NCBI GenBank assembly: GCA_910589415.1
Contig: OU342630.1
Span: 4,650,001 to 4,714,000, forward strand
From: Malachius bipustulatus
Lineage: Eukaryota > Arthropoda > Insecta > Coleoptera > Melyridae
Reading direction: 5' to 3'
DNA length: 64,000 bases
Part shown: positions 23,123 through 34,458 of the stretch, one piece after another
How positions within the stretch are numbered: the first letter of the stretch is position 1
Layout: each line of letters starts with the position of its first letter
Made by a program: the position numbers and the translations under genes
Notes under the pieces: model-generated
Databases searched by the model: none
What the model saw: only the letters and a program-made list of their open reading frames with translations
Told to the model about the DNA's origin: nothing

Positions 23123-23598
23123 GGAGATGAACATCTCATCTTTCTTTCTGGTTGAAATAGTGGTGGTGTGAACATGATTCAGTAAAGTGAATTGTTTAAT
23201 TATTGGTTTCGTGTAGTGTTTTGCTTAAACTCAGGTATGAAGTTGTTGTTTTAGATTTATTTAGCAAAGCTAATGTTCTATGTCGTTTCTAATTAGGTAG
23301 AGTGAGATCTGTTGATGCTAATTAACATGGATTAGTTTAGAGAAGCTCGACTAGGGTATAATGGCGTACCTGTTTCGGTAATATAAAAATGACGTTTAGT
23401 AAATTCCGATTGTAATTATTTTTAGTTTCAGGGCTTTTCGTTTCGGGTTTCTCGTTAGGGCTTTTTCGCTCTGATTCCAGTCCCTATTTTAGTTTCCGTT
23501 CCGGGACCATAATTGGTTCAGGAGTTTTGCCGATGTAAGCAAGTTTGGAAGACAAAAGATGAATGACATGTTGTCAGACAACATGCCATCCATTGATG
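23123..23598. other. unassigned spacer
   Basis: No gene or clear repeat boundary seen. Confidence 0.4.
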
Positions 23599-23599
23599 T

Positions 23600-23688
23600 T
23601 GTGCTGTGAGCAGAGGCGGAAATTGTAGACACGTGTTTCGTCCTGTTTGGGACTCTTCAGTACAATGTATCTACCAACACACAGCACA
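23600..23688 (-). ncRNA. hammerhead ribozyme motif 2
   Basis: On the minus strand, TTGTA, CTGAAGA, stem II (GTCC-loop-GGAC), GAAA, a short CACGTG stem III, GTC and then TACAA follow in hammerhead order. CTGAAGA fits the CTGANGA consensus. The inner stem I is 5 bp; an outer pairing (23601-23608 with 23680-23687) encloses the motif. It is weaker than motif 1 because stem I is shorter. Confidence 0.6.
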
Positions 23689-23689
23689 G

Positions 23690-24037
23690 TTTGGAAGGAT
23701 GGCGTCCTTTGGGAAAAGCGAAGCCATTTTTTTTGTTTTGGTTTTTATGTGTCTGGACGATGGAGGAAGTCTGACGTAAGCAGTTGTGGAAGGAGGAAGC
23801 ATTACTCTCCATCTTGCTTTTGGATCTTCCGTTCACTCATTTTTCAACATAAACCGCTATTTGGACTGGAAGGTACCTTATCAGATTTATATTGTAACTT
23901 TTTATGTTCTCTAAAGTGAGAAACACATCAATCAAAGAATGTTGTTTGGAATGATTTATTTGGATCAGTGTTATTTATTAATGAATTGAAGAATACCTAA
24001 TGGAGATGACAATTTTGTATATTGTCAAAAACTGTTT
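23690..24037. other. unassigned; may contain the true start of LTR C
   Basis: The left LTR of the next element could extend into this stretch, because the right LTR copy looks truncated at its 5' end. No gene seen. Confidence 0.35.
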
Positions 24038-24664
24038 ATACCAAGTCGGTGTAAATTTTCTTTTATTAGTAAGGTGAATTTTAGTTTTTTTTTTTTAATC
24101 AGTTATTTGGCCAAATTAAATAAGGTTAGATAAGTAAACTTTTGCGAAAGCTAATCGAAGGTGAATTTGTGGTCTTTTAAACACTACTTACATTTTAGAA
24201 TGAATAATGATATTTTGTCTTATCTTTGATGTTATGTGTAATAATTAGTGAATAAGTTAGAAGATCCTAATTTTAAGTATATAATCTCACGATACATTAC
24301 TATCAATTCCTGGGAAATTTAATTTAATGGGAGTATTCCAATAAACTGTTAATTGTTAGTGTGTGTTTTATTTGATGTGTTTTGTGTGACCTGAAAATAA
24401 ATATTCACAGCGTAGGGCAGGTCAAGGCTTTTTAAGACTTTTTGAAATTTGTTTAGAAAACAAAATTGATCTAGACGATCACTAAAAAATTTGTGACTTT
24501 CTTTCAAGATCTCAACCATTCTCTGCTCCGCTTCGGGTTCAAAGAAATTTGAAAGTACCGGAACGGAGCGAGAGGAGAAACCCCTCTGCTCGCATATTTT
24601 TATTTTCCTTTTTATTTTGCATCTTTATTCAAAATTTTAAATCAAGCGAGCAGAAAGGGCTACA
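24038..24664 (+). repeat. left LTR copy of element C (3' part)
   Basis: It differs from 26078-26704 by only scattered substitutions and a short T-run difference. It ends GGGCTACA. An imperfect hairpin around 24525-24575 pairs CTCCGCTTC-like and GAACGGAG-like blocks. Confidence 0.75.
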
Positions 24665-24666
24665 AA

Positions 24667-24684
24667 TGGTGCCAGTGACCAGCA
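24667..24684 (+). other. primer-binding site of element C
   Basis: TGGTGCCAGTGACCAGCA starts two bases after the LTR end. It matches the site of element D apart from one extra base and the last few positions, suggesting the same tRNA type. Confidence 0.55.
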
Positions 24685-24747
24685 CGAAATTTAATCGTGA
24701 AGAGTTTTGTATCGTGAGAAGTATTTTTTATTATTATATGTGTACCT

Positions 24748-25005
24748 GGATGGATAGGTCAAGGAGGTCCAATATCATGGCCACCTCGTTCTCCCGATCT
24801 GAATCCTCTGGATTTTTATTTATGGGGACACATGAAGTAGCTGGTCTACCATGTTGAAATCGCTACCCATCAGCAGTTACTTGAAAGAATTCAAGATGCA
24901 GCTAACCAAATAAGAAATGATCCTCTTCGAGTGACCGAATCTTTAGTTCGTCGATGTGAGGCTTGCATTCAAGCTGAGGGTGGACATTTCGAACAATTTT
25001 TATAG
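24748..25005 (+). pseudogene. mariner-like transposase C-terminal fragment
   Basis: About 85 codons contain GGPISWPPRSPDLNP (third catalytic Asp), a WGHMK segment followed by an in-frame TAG at 24835-24837, and then a C-terminal tail ending at a stop at 25003-25005. It is the same transposase family as 17794-18277 but not the same copy. It lies between the primer site and the gag relic of element C, so it is a fragment inserted into, or fused with, that leader. No inverted repeats were found around it. It is non-functional. Confidence 0.7.
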
Positions 25006-25187
25006 TCTTAAGTTTTGTGATTATCATTTAATTTAAATTTTTATTGTTGATTGTTAATAAAGGTTAAATGCTTGTAACTTCTAAACAAAAACGAATCGGA
25101 CCCATGTTTATTAAAAAAAATGTTTAAAATCAAGCAACCTACCATCTGTCAAAGTTTGTCATAGAGCTTGTAGAACACTCTGTAGAA

Positions 25188-26092
25188 GTGTCGTTAGGGA
25201 AAATTAAATCGATAGATGAAAATTTCCCATTGTATAGTAGATTATTGTCTAGGATAGTTCATTTAAAACAGAGAATACGACGATTAAATGACTGTAGTGC
25301 TAGTGAGGTCGTTTCGAAAGATCAAATACGTCACGATTTTGAGATTTTAAGTAGAAGTTTTCTGAGGTTCACACATCGTTGCCAGTTGGAAACTCTAGTC
25401 TTGTTGATTCTTGGTGGACTGTAAACAGCAGCCCCACCCTAGGAACAATTTCATCCGATACGAGTACTAGTTCACAATTGCTTTCAGCAACGAACCCTTT
25501 TAGGGATGATTTTAGTAGAGATTTTAGTTTTTTGACAGTTTCCGAGCCAGGTAGTTATAATGATAACTTGCCTAGGAACAACTTAGGTAGTCCGAATCCT
25601 TTTTCAGTGCCAGATTATTCAAATTTTCCGCAGGATTTACGGGTAAATCAGGTTAGCGTTAGGAATAAGGTATCTACTCCCGTCCATAAGTGGAATTCGA
25701 CATTTTCTGGGAAAGAACAAGGTTGCGAGGTCGTGAAATTTTTAGAACGAGTCAAGGAATTGAGCGAGGCTCGATGAGTTCCCTTAGATGAGGTGTTTAG
25801 TTGTGCAGTGGATCTTTTTAAAGAACCAGCACTTTCCTGGTTTAGGAATATTAAGCATCAGGTTAGGACGTGGGACGAATTAGAATGGCGTCTGAGGTCA
25901 ACGTTTATCCCTCCGAACTATGATGAAGACTAGCCGAAACTAGATCGTTTAGGCAGACTAGTGGGGAAAGTGTGGTTACATTTTTGGCTAGGACTAGGAT
26001 GAAATTTTCTCATCTTTTAGTTCCGTTGTCCACCGCAGAGCAAATCAAGATCGTAAGGAGAAATTTATCTCCTGATTTGAATACCAAGCCGG
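25188..26092 (+). pseudogene. gag relic of element C
   Basis: Three reading-frame pieces follow one another. 25188-25424 gives a helical N-terminus. 25379-25777 gives a Ser/Asn-rich linker and the start of a capsid-like domain (KWNSTFSG, then FLERVKELSEAR), ending in TGA. The next stretch in the same frame continues with an F-K-E-P-A-L-S-W-F-R-type capsid motif up to another stop near 25934. The order and motifs parallel the Gag of element A (KWNIKFDG, FLEHVSEISKSR, AFVWYRS), so the relic is a diverged member of the same Gypsy group. Frameshifts and stops make it dead. Confidence 0.65.
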
Positions 26093-26704
26093 TGTTAATT
26101 TTCTTTTATTAGTTAGGTGAATTTTAGTTTTTTTTTAATCAGTTATTTGGCCAAATTAAATAAGGTTATAGAAGTAAATTTTGGCGAAAGCTAATCGAAG
26201 GTGAATTTGTGGTCTTTTAAAGACTACTAACATTTTAGAATGAATAATGATATTTTGTCTTATCTTTGATGTTATGTGTAATAATTAGTGAATAAGTTAG
26301 AAGATCCTAATTTTAAGTATATAATCTCACAATACATTACTATCAATTCCTGGGAAATTTGATTTAATTGGAGTATTCCAATAAACTGTTAATTGTTAGT
26401 GTGTGTTTTATTTGATGTGTTTTGTGTGATCTGAAAATAAATATTCACAGCGTAGGGCAGGTCAAGGCTTTTTAAGACTTTTTGAAATTTGTTTAGAAAA
26501 CAAAATTGATCTAGACGATCACTAAAAAATTTGTAAATTTCTTTCAAGATCACAACTATTCTCTGCTCCGCTTCGGGTTCAAAGAAATTTGAAAGTACCC
26601 GAACGGAGCGAGAGGAGAAACCCCTCTGCTCGCATATTTTTATTTTCCTTTTTATTTTGCATCTTTATTCGAAATTTTAAATCAAGCGAGCAGAAAGGGC
26701 TACA
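26078..26704 (+). repeat. right LTR copy of element C
   Basis: Direct repeat of 24038-24664. Its 5' edge abuts the gag relic, which suggests a deletion removed everything between gag and this point. Confidence 0.75.
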
Positions 26705-27266
26705 GAATGCAGGTCGCATGAGTGTAAAGCACATAAAGTGCAGTTATATTAATATTGCTAATGGTTCTTATATTGTTTCCTGAGGTGCCATCGAAGTCTC
26801 CGGTCTATCTCTAGACACGCCTACGACACAACCGCTCGTTCTCGACCATGCGTAGAACGCAGAGCCATTCTGGTATTTAGCAGAAATGTCAGTTACACAG
26901 GCCTGGCAATAAGTCATTCCTGTCATGGCACTAGAACCGTCTCGAATCGAATTACCGAGACATAACCACAATAAATGTAGAAGGTTAACAAATATCTACG
27001 ACAAGAAATACGAACTACGAATCCAGATCCAGAACACTTGACGACTGCTCCCTCGTTATACTATAAAATAACTAGTAGTTAGCAACGTTGATGCTATTGA
27101 AATAAAATGAGGATGATTGAACTGAATTGGAAGAAATTGGATGACATTGATAATTAGCAGAGATTTTTAGGGGTTGGTAATGAAAAAAATTTATTTTGAG
27201 GGGTGGTATGATGGTTAATTTATTAGTAATTTTATAATTATTTTTATTGAACCACTTATTTGATTA
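26705..27266. other. unassigned spacer
   Basis: The first ~40 bp (GAATGCAGGT and following) resemble 21440-21480 near ribozyme 1, so this may be a fragment of the same repeat without the ribozyme. No gene seen. Confidence 0.35.
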
Positions 27267-27268
27267 TA

Positions 27269-28347
27269 CAGGGTGTATCTAAATAACACCGAAAAAAATT
27301 AAGGAGTGATTCTGTGATGAAAATTAAGGGGGGTATTTGGTATAGAATTTTTCGAAAAAACTCTCCTCGAAAAAGTTACACCCCTCCGAAGAATTAAAAA
27401 AAAAAATGGTTTTTATTTTTTATTTTCCCTGTATATTAAGCTAAAGACACGAAAATTGGTAAATATTAATTGTCAATGAAACTACATATTTTGAATTTCT
27501 TTCAACCCTGAAGTATGCTTAGAAGGGATTGAAATAGTCAACCCTTAAGATATTTTACCTTACAATTTTTTTTAGATTAAAATTTTTCTTAAAAAAAACA
27601 CGGCTGAATAGCTCAATTAATCTACAAACTTTTTTATCTCAATAAGTTTTTTCTGAAACTTGCGCACTTAAGAGAAAAAAATAAATGTATTGCAAGCTCA
27701 TGTTATAAATAGTGTTTTATTGAACAATAGCCAACCAAAAAATTAGGCAAAAATTCTTACAACTAAAACAATAGTAAACAAAGAATGAAAAAAGAAACTG
27801 TCGAAGGTCAACAATACAATAATAATGCTATCAGCCAGCATGATTGTTTTTATGAATGTCACTGCAAAGCACAGACCACTGGCAAAATATCCTCGCGTTA
27901 GCTCATCTTTGTGAAAATGCATTTCATTTATTTTTTTTCTCGTAAATGCTTAAGTTTTCGAAACAACTTGTGAAGATAAAAAAGTTTGTATATTCATTGA
28001 GCTATTCAGTCGTGTTTCTTTAGAGAAAATTTTTAATAAAAAAAAAAAAAAATTTGTATGGTAAAATATCTTAGGGGTTGACTTTTCAATCCCTTCTAAG
28101 CATATTTTAGGGTTGAAAAAATTCAAAATATGTAGTTTCATTGACAATTAATATTTACCAATTTTCGTGTCTTTAGCTTAATATACAGGGAAAATAAAAA
28201 ATAAAAACCATTTTTTTTTTAATTCTTCGGAGGGGTGTAACTTTTTTGGGGAGAGTTTTTTCGAAAAATTCTATACCAAAACCCCCCCTTAATTTTCATC
28301 ACAGAATCACCCCCTAATTTTTTTCGGTGTTATTTAGATACACCCTG
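27269..28347. mobile_element. MITE with ~370 bp inverted repeats and TA duplication
   Basis: The ends are CAGGGTGTATCTAAATAACA and its complement, flanked by TA (27267-27268, 28348-28349). The arms pair inward to about 27630 and 27985 through blocks such as GACACGAAAATTGGTAAATA and TGAATAGCTCAAT. No transposase. CAGGGTG ends with a TA duplication are typical of mariner-type MITEs. Confidence 0.85.
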
Positions 28348-28458
28348 TATAATATATTTGATGAATTTTATTGGGATTTAGGTTCTAATTTAAATTTGCC
28401 ACTAAAGATTCTTTACAGAACAAATTAGAAAAACTTTCGTACAGCATGCGAGGAGAAG

Positions 28459-28520
28459 ACTGAAGACATGGACGGTACCGTTTCGTCCTTATTATGGACT
28501 CATCAGCATATCATATCAGT
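28459..28520 (-). ncRNA. hammerhead ribozyme motif 3 (type I)
   Basis: On the minus strand: ACTGA and ATG (stem I), CTGATGA, stem II GTCC-ATAATAA-GGAC, GAAA, stem III CGGTACCG, GTC, then CAT and TCAGT closing stem I. All invariant core bases are present, and the two stem I helices lie on either side of an internal loop. Its sequence outside the core is unlike motif 1, so it is a separate family or an old copy. Confidence 0.75.
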
Positions 28521-28563
28521 CAGCTCTAAACCACACATGCTCTACTGTTACAGCGAGGATTTA

Positions 28564-29483
28564 GGGAAATAAAAAAGTTAGGACGGTTTTTAATGTTATT
28601 TCCTCAAATACGTGGTATAGGCGCTGAATTTAATACTTAATTTCGAATTGAAAATCTTATATGAATTAATAGTTCAACGGGATAGCTAGTTTTCGAGAAC
28701 TTAAAGAAAAATATTACTTTTAATTCTAATCTTTCAAAAATCTTGTAACAATACCTACCTACGCTGTAGAACTTTAGACTAAATATTCATATCAAAATGT
28801 GACGGTTGCTTATTAGCAACAGTAACAGAAACAGTGAAACTATAATTACTATAAAATTTGACAGTTAGTTACTTATGTCCGTATTCATCAAACTTCAAAA
28901 TATAATCCTGGGGTTAAATTTTGAATTTTCTGACAGCTGATTGGTCTAATGCTCAATCCCTACGAACGCTACGAATTTTGAACCAATGACATGTTTCAAA
29001 ATATAACCCCAGGGGTTATATTTATTGATGAATACGGGCCTTAGAGGCTTATAATTTCCATTGAACTTTAAGTATGAAGTCAGGTTTTGCAGAAGTTCTT
29101 AAATCGTATAACCTGCAAGGTGAATTACTAGTATGGAGTTTTCCAACCAAGAGAAGCGTGATATGATAGAATGAGAATGTTATATTCAGTGTCAAAAGAA
29201 TGCTGTCAGGGCTGCGGAACAATATTTTCGCAGATATTTTAATCGTCGTTAACCTTTTATATTCAAATGTTTCATAATATTTTCTAGAGTTACTAGATAG
29301 CTATTAGAAAATTTCTAGTTAATTAAGTATAATTGTTTGCATAGAGGATTTCAAATTATTCTGCAAAATTATCTATGTACCTATAATTTCAAATTCAACT
29401 GAGGTCTATCAGTTATGCTTACATGGCCGCCTAGTTAAGTTGAGGAAATAAAATTAAAAACCGTCCTAACTTTTTTATTTCCC
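28564..29483. mobile_element. non-autonomous element with 44 bp inverted ends
   Basis: The ends start GGGAAATAAAAAAGTTAGGA and pair over 28564-28607 with 29440-29483 almost perfectly. I see no clear target duplication and no ORF, so the superfamily is undetermined. It contains a smaller MITE at 28876-29040. Confidence 0.65.
28876..29040. mobile_element. small nested MITE with TTA duplication
   Basis: Inverted ends CCGTATTCATCAA and TTGATGAATACGG, with further pairing through AACCCCAGGGGTTA-like blocks, are flanked by TTA (28873-28875, 29041-29043). The 3 bp TWA duplication suggests PIF/Harbinger. A lone end of the same type, TTGATGAATATACGGGCC, occurs near 59380. Confidence 0.7.
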
Positions 29484-29889
29484 GAAAAAACGATATCGAG
29501 TTTTATATCGTTGTACTTAGAAAAAAAAGACAAATCGAATGATGTCATAGCCAACTATGACTTACATTTAAAAAAACACAAGTTTACGTCATAGCTCGAA
29601 AATGACACAGCAAATAAAAAAAATTGTAACGCCGTTTTATTGTCTATGAAATCGTCTAAAAGGTTTTCCTTTACGATTTTTCTCTAATCCCAATAATAAG
29701 ACTGCTATCTCGGTGTAAAGAAATCTGCCGAATTTACTTTATTTTAAATATCTAGGAAGCCATGGAGATTTTCAAAAAAACAAAAGCTGTTTCGAATTAA
29801 GCTCATAAAACTGCACTTCTTTCCCCATTTAATCGTAATCCCCGTTCCTCTAACTGCAGTAGTTTACGAGATCCCTGTACTAAATATTG

Positions 29890-31010
29890 AAAAAAACTCA
29901 CCCTGTATATCCCAGAGTATTCATAGTCAACTTTTGTTTTTCTTATGGGTGCCATATTGCTTTTTCATGTGAGTCGCCAAATATTGAGGAAATATAAAAT
30001 GATGATCATATAAAAACTTTTTTTTTTCATTTTATTAAAAAGACAACTTTTTATACCGAATACAAAAAAAAATAAAAACCCATAACGCAAGTAGGTAATA
30101 TTACTTTATATTGGCGTAATTTGGCGAAAAAGTTTTTTTTTTCGAAAAAAATTATTTATTTTTTTTTGTTAAATTTATTAATTTTTTGTTTCCGTGATTT
30201 TTTCAATACCGAGCGACATAATAAAAATTATGGCGACCATAAAAAAACAAAAGTTGACAATGAAAATTCTGGTATCTAATCGGCTTGGAATTTTTTTTAA
30301 TGTTTTTTTTTTAATGGATAGCTTTTTATGACTTATGTAAACATTCAGAAAATCATCGATTGATTTTCAATAATAAAAAATATATGGCTGTAATAGAAAG
30401 TTTCGATTTTTCAGTTTTTCAGGATATTTTAGCAACGTCTGAAATTTTCATAATATTTTTTCGGATTCTTATTATTTATTTATAATTTTTCGATATAGAG
30501 GCATGTGTTATAGCTACTGTTAACATTCAGATATATCAAATGTATATCCAACACGAACACGAAAGCTACATATTATTGTCCTTAATGTCCAAATGACATT
30601 GAGGGAATATAATTGACATTCAAGAGAAATTTGAGAATAATCACTATCCATATTAAATTCACTCTTCGGAAACTTCCAAGCATCTTCAAAAACTTTCTTC
30701 AATTTTAATTAAATTGACTTGACATTATTTATGTAATTAAATCCTTTCGTTACTAGGCAACGTGGATTACTTTGAAAGTCGACCAGTTTGAAAATGAAAA
30801 TTCAAAATGAATCATCGTTTCGAAATTATTTTGAGTTAGTTAACAATCACGCTTTTCGATATTCTATCACTGGAGTTTCTTCTCCCAAAAAAATTGTTTA
30901 TTATACACAAGAAAAAGTAATATTTTAGCTCTTTATGTTTGTCCCCTCCGCTACCGCTAAAATCAATTACTTCTTTCTCTTGCATAATAAACAACATTTA
31001 TCACTATTTC
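29890..31010 (-). repeat. dispersed repeat, copy 2 (inverted partner of 9240-10450)
   Basis: In reverse complement it follows the block order of 9240-10450: the ACACAAGAAAAA blocks near 30890-31000, the CGTTACTAGGCAACG block near 30752, and the AGCTTTTTATGAC / GGCGACCATAA blocks near 30220-30340. It also has its own inverted pair (29930-29975 with 30230-30260). Confidence 0.5.
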
Positions 31011-31022
31011 GAAAAATACATA

Positions 31023-31962
31023 CAGGGTGTTAGTAAATAAGTGCGACAAACTTCAGGGTGTGATTCTACATGAAAAATAATGACAGTTATATATACGTAT
31101 ATGCGCAAGTGCTTCGTTTTCCAGATACAGGGTGTTATAGGTTTACTTAAAAACTGACGATTTATTTATTTTCTCTAAAACCGGTCGAGATACGCAAATG
31201 AGATTTGGTGAATCTTAAGAGGAAGTAATTGCGCATTTTTTGACATGCAATTAAGAATTTTATGTTCATCAGTGGCGTGCATACGGGTAAGGATCCCAAT
31301 TTTTTTTAGAAAAAAAAATGGTACGTCATTGCGCAAATGCTTCATTTTCCGACATAAACTTTTTTTTTTATTATTTATTGCTAATCATATAATGCAATAA
31401 CAATAAACCAAAACAATAACAGAAAATAACACAAAAAAAAATTAAATAGGCACGAAACTACAACAAATGTTGAAAATGACCTTTGAAAATTTTGAAAATG
31501 ACCGTCCTTCAGACGGTTTAGTTTTATTTTTATGTTTTATGTTTTATTTTTTGCATAGAAATGGTGCTTCATACGAAAAAAAGAGACACAAGAGTTTTTT
31601 ATCACAAATTGAACTAGAAATTAAAAAATGATTTTTAATTGTAAAAATCTCAGTGGCGTACCATTTTTTTCTTAAAAAAAGTAGATTATTACCCGTATGC
31701 ACAACACTGATAAACATAAAATTCTTAAAATGTCAAAAAATGCGCAATCACTTCCTCTTAAAACCCATCACATTTCATTTGCATATCTCGACCGGTTTAT
31801 GAGCAAATAAATAAATCGTTAGTTTTTAAGTAAACCTATTATAACATCCTGTATCTGTAAAACGAAGCATTTGCGCACATACGTTTATATAGCAAGCTGT
31901 CATTATTTTTTCGTGTAAAATCACCCCCTGAAGTTTGTCGCACTTATTTACTAATACCCCTA
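31023..31962. mobile_element. MITE with >250 bp inverted repeats
   Basis: The left end CAGGGTGTTAGTAAATAAGT pairs with the right end near 31940-31960, and the arms continue inward through TGCGACAAACTTCAGG, GCTTCGTTTT and AACCGGT blocks. The right tip has drifted, so the last few bases and the TA duplication are approximate. No ORF. Confidence 0.75.
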
Positions 31963-33439
31963 TATTTTCCGTAAGTAAGTAAAAGTTTTTCTTTATATTT
32001 GATTACAAATAAATACGTTTTCAAGCAAAATAATTTTTTTGTGCTCAAAATACCTAACTAATCAACAATAAAAATATTTACCATATGATGCAAACTTATT
32101 GGCAGACACTATATAATCAGATAATACCACCTTCTCATTTAGCCTTTGAACAAAGGAAGTAACTGTTGAAAACTTCAGACGTTCTCACCTAGTTTCTAGT
32201 TTCCAACCGGGGGCCACAATTATCAGAACATTCCCGATACAAATGCCGGTAAAGACAATTCCTAGTTCCCTAACAAGGTAAACTCGCTTATAGTGCGATT
32301 AATACACAGCTTGGAAGACAGAAGGTACAAAGGGCTTCATGTCGTCAGTGTTCGACAACGTCAACTGCACACCATTAAATATGTATATGGCATGCCGGAA
32401 GGTCTCGGGGGGCTATCGAGGACTTTGTCATTTATTGTTTCGTGTGAGTAGAGATTGGTTTCAGAACACAGCCCCCTTCGTTTATACAGATCGTCCCGAC
32501 AATAATTGTAGAATTCTCAAGAGCTATTGTCAGGTAAGCACTATTTGGAGTCCTGTAGTGATTACTTTTGTAATCACTTAAATAAACATGAAAATTTATA
32601 AGGATATGCTTCTGAATGGATTATCAAAAATTAATTCAGAAAATGTAACCCATTGCACATGGGCGTCACCAGTGTCATAAGTATGAGGTTTTGAGGCGTC
32701 ACCTCCAAATGAGGTTTTGTGTGTACTAAATATAAAATGGACGTATTTTGATCCGGCAACACTTATTTTTGGCAACATACTGACACACCTACATCACATC
32801 ATCTGCACACCTTTCTTTGGTAATGTTAATCTGTAAATTATGATCCTATTTTAAATCAAATGTTCATTGTAGACTTATTGTAAACTGAAATCAAACTACA
32901 TAACATAATTTGTATGCAAACACTAATATCCTGCAGGGTGCGCCTATCTATCGTTTACGTACCGTTTCTAACGAAATGTGCGCGGTGTGTGATATTTTTG
33001 GAGACAAGTTGAAGGTAATTTTCAGTAATGTTTCAAGGACCGAGAGCTGATTTGTTTATTTATTTGTTTTCACTTTGAGTTGGCAATTATTTTCGCAGAA
33101 AACGTTAGTGTTTGATTTTTATTTTATAGTATATTATGATAATTCTGTCTTTTGCTCTTTGTATTTGCTTGCATTGCTTTGTATTCAATTATGTATGATT
33201 ATTTTGCCTGTACGTGGAATAATTCTGTAGGGCAAATGAATGGTTATTATTATTATTATTCGATTCATTCTCAGCATTCTCAGCATCATAGCTGGTGAGA
33301 TTATCCATGCAGACGGGCTCAGGCTAAGTCTACACAGATTTCATTATCTTTGATTTAAGAAGTTTCGAGTGATGTTGCATGTTTGGAGTATCGTTGCTTT
33401 TTGCGCCTGTGTATGTACGTAATGTGGCAGCTGGAGTTG

Positions 33440-33481
<42 letters not shown>

Positions 33482-34454
33482 ATTATTATTAACATTATAA
33501 TACCCCATGCCATTTCGATTGGGTTGTATTGGAAATAGATTATTGCAAATATTTCGGAAACATCAAATTTTTATAATTATCGCCTATTTTAGGTGTCTGT
33601 CCAAAGGTTTTATTTCAAAATTCCTGTCCTGTATAATTTTATTTGCTAATGCACATTCTGAATACTACAAGAGAGAGCATTAACAGCAATTTAGCAGGTA
33701 CTGTTATAAAAAGCTCATTAAGTTTATTTACGGAGTACCTAATAGTTTTTTTTATGAAAAATAGTCTTTAGTATTAGAGAAGTTCTATTGGAACAGAATA
33801 TTTAGATTTGTTTGAGGTTTAATAAGTAAGTTTAGTGGCGCCACCACGTAGGCAAATTTGACAATTCTATGCGGCAAGTACCGCGTGCCCGCTATTCATT
33901 TTAATGTATTTCTCATTGCAAAGTTGAGGTCGTTCAGGGATAAAAACAAAACGGGAAGGGTTTGTTGTACACGAGTACCTTATATATGCTTAATTACATA
34001 CGCATTTATTACTCCTGAATCTTTTTTTAGATAGTACATTAAAGTTAAAAAATTTAGTTAATTTAAGTAATAATAAAACAATAACTACTGCTATAATTTT
34101 TTTCGAGCTGTATTTCAGGCGAAGGGTTCTAAATCATGGTCAATAAATCAGTTTCTGAGCAGCAAAATGTTTACAGTAACATCTTCCGGCTTAACAGCTG
34201 CAAAATATGTCCAAAACTCTTCGACTTATTACATAAGCTGAATAAAAAACCCGAAAACATGAGATGAAATGTGAACTTATAATGTTGATAAGAAAGGTGA
34301 TATTTTTTAAATGGAACAATTATATCACCTGCAATGAGACAATAATAGGTTTTTTCATTTTTACGAGTGCTATCTGCACCAGGAGTCACTCTAAAAGAAC
34401 TGTTCCTTGAAGAAAAGTTCTATGAAAACGTATTCTCTAACATCGCTCATGTGA
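31963..34454. other. unassigned stretch, no gene recognised
   Basis: AT-rich. Short frames (for example 32339-32581) have no recognisable domain. It contains the ATT microsatellite at 33442-33491. Confidence 0.45.
33442..33491. repeat. (ATT)n microsatellite
   Basis: About 16 trinucleotide units with one interruption near 33480. Confidence 0.9.
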
Positions 34455-34458
34455 AAAC

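Larger units (their letters stand above)
24038..26704 (+). mobile_element. decayed Ty3/Gypsy-type LTR element C
   Basis: Two direct copies of about 627 bp (24038-24664 and 26078-26704) both end GGGCTACA. The left one is followed by a primer-binding site. Between them are a transposase fragment and a gag relic, but no pol. The gag relic runs straight into the right LTR copy, so pol and probably the 5' part of that LTR were deleted. I could not define an outer target duplication. Confidence 0.7.
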
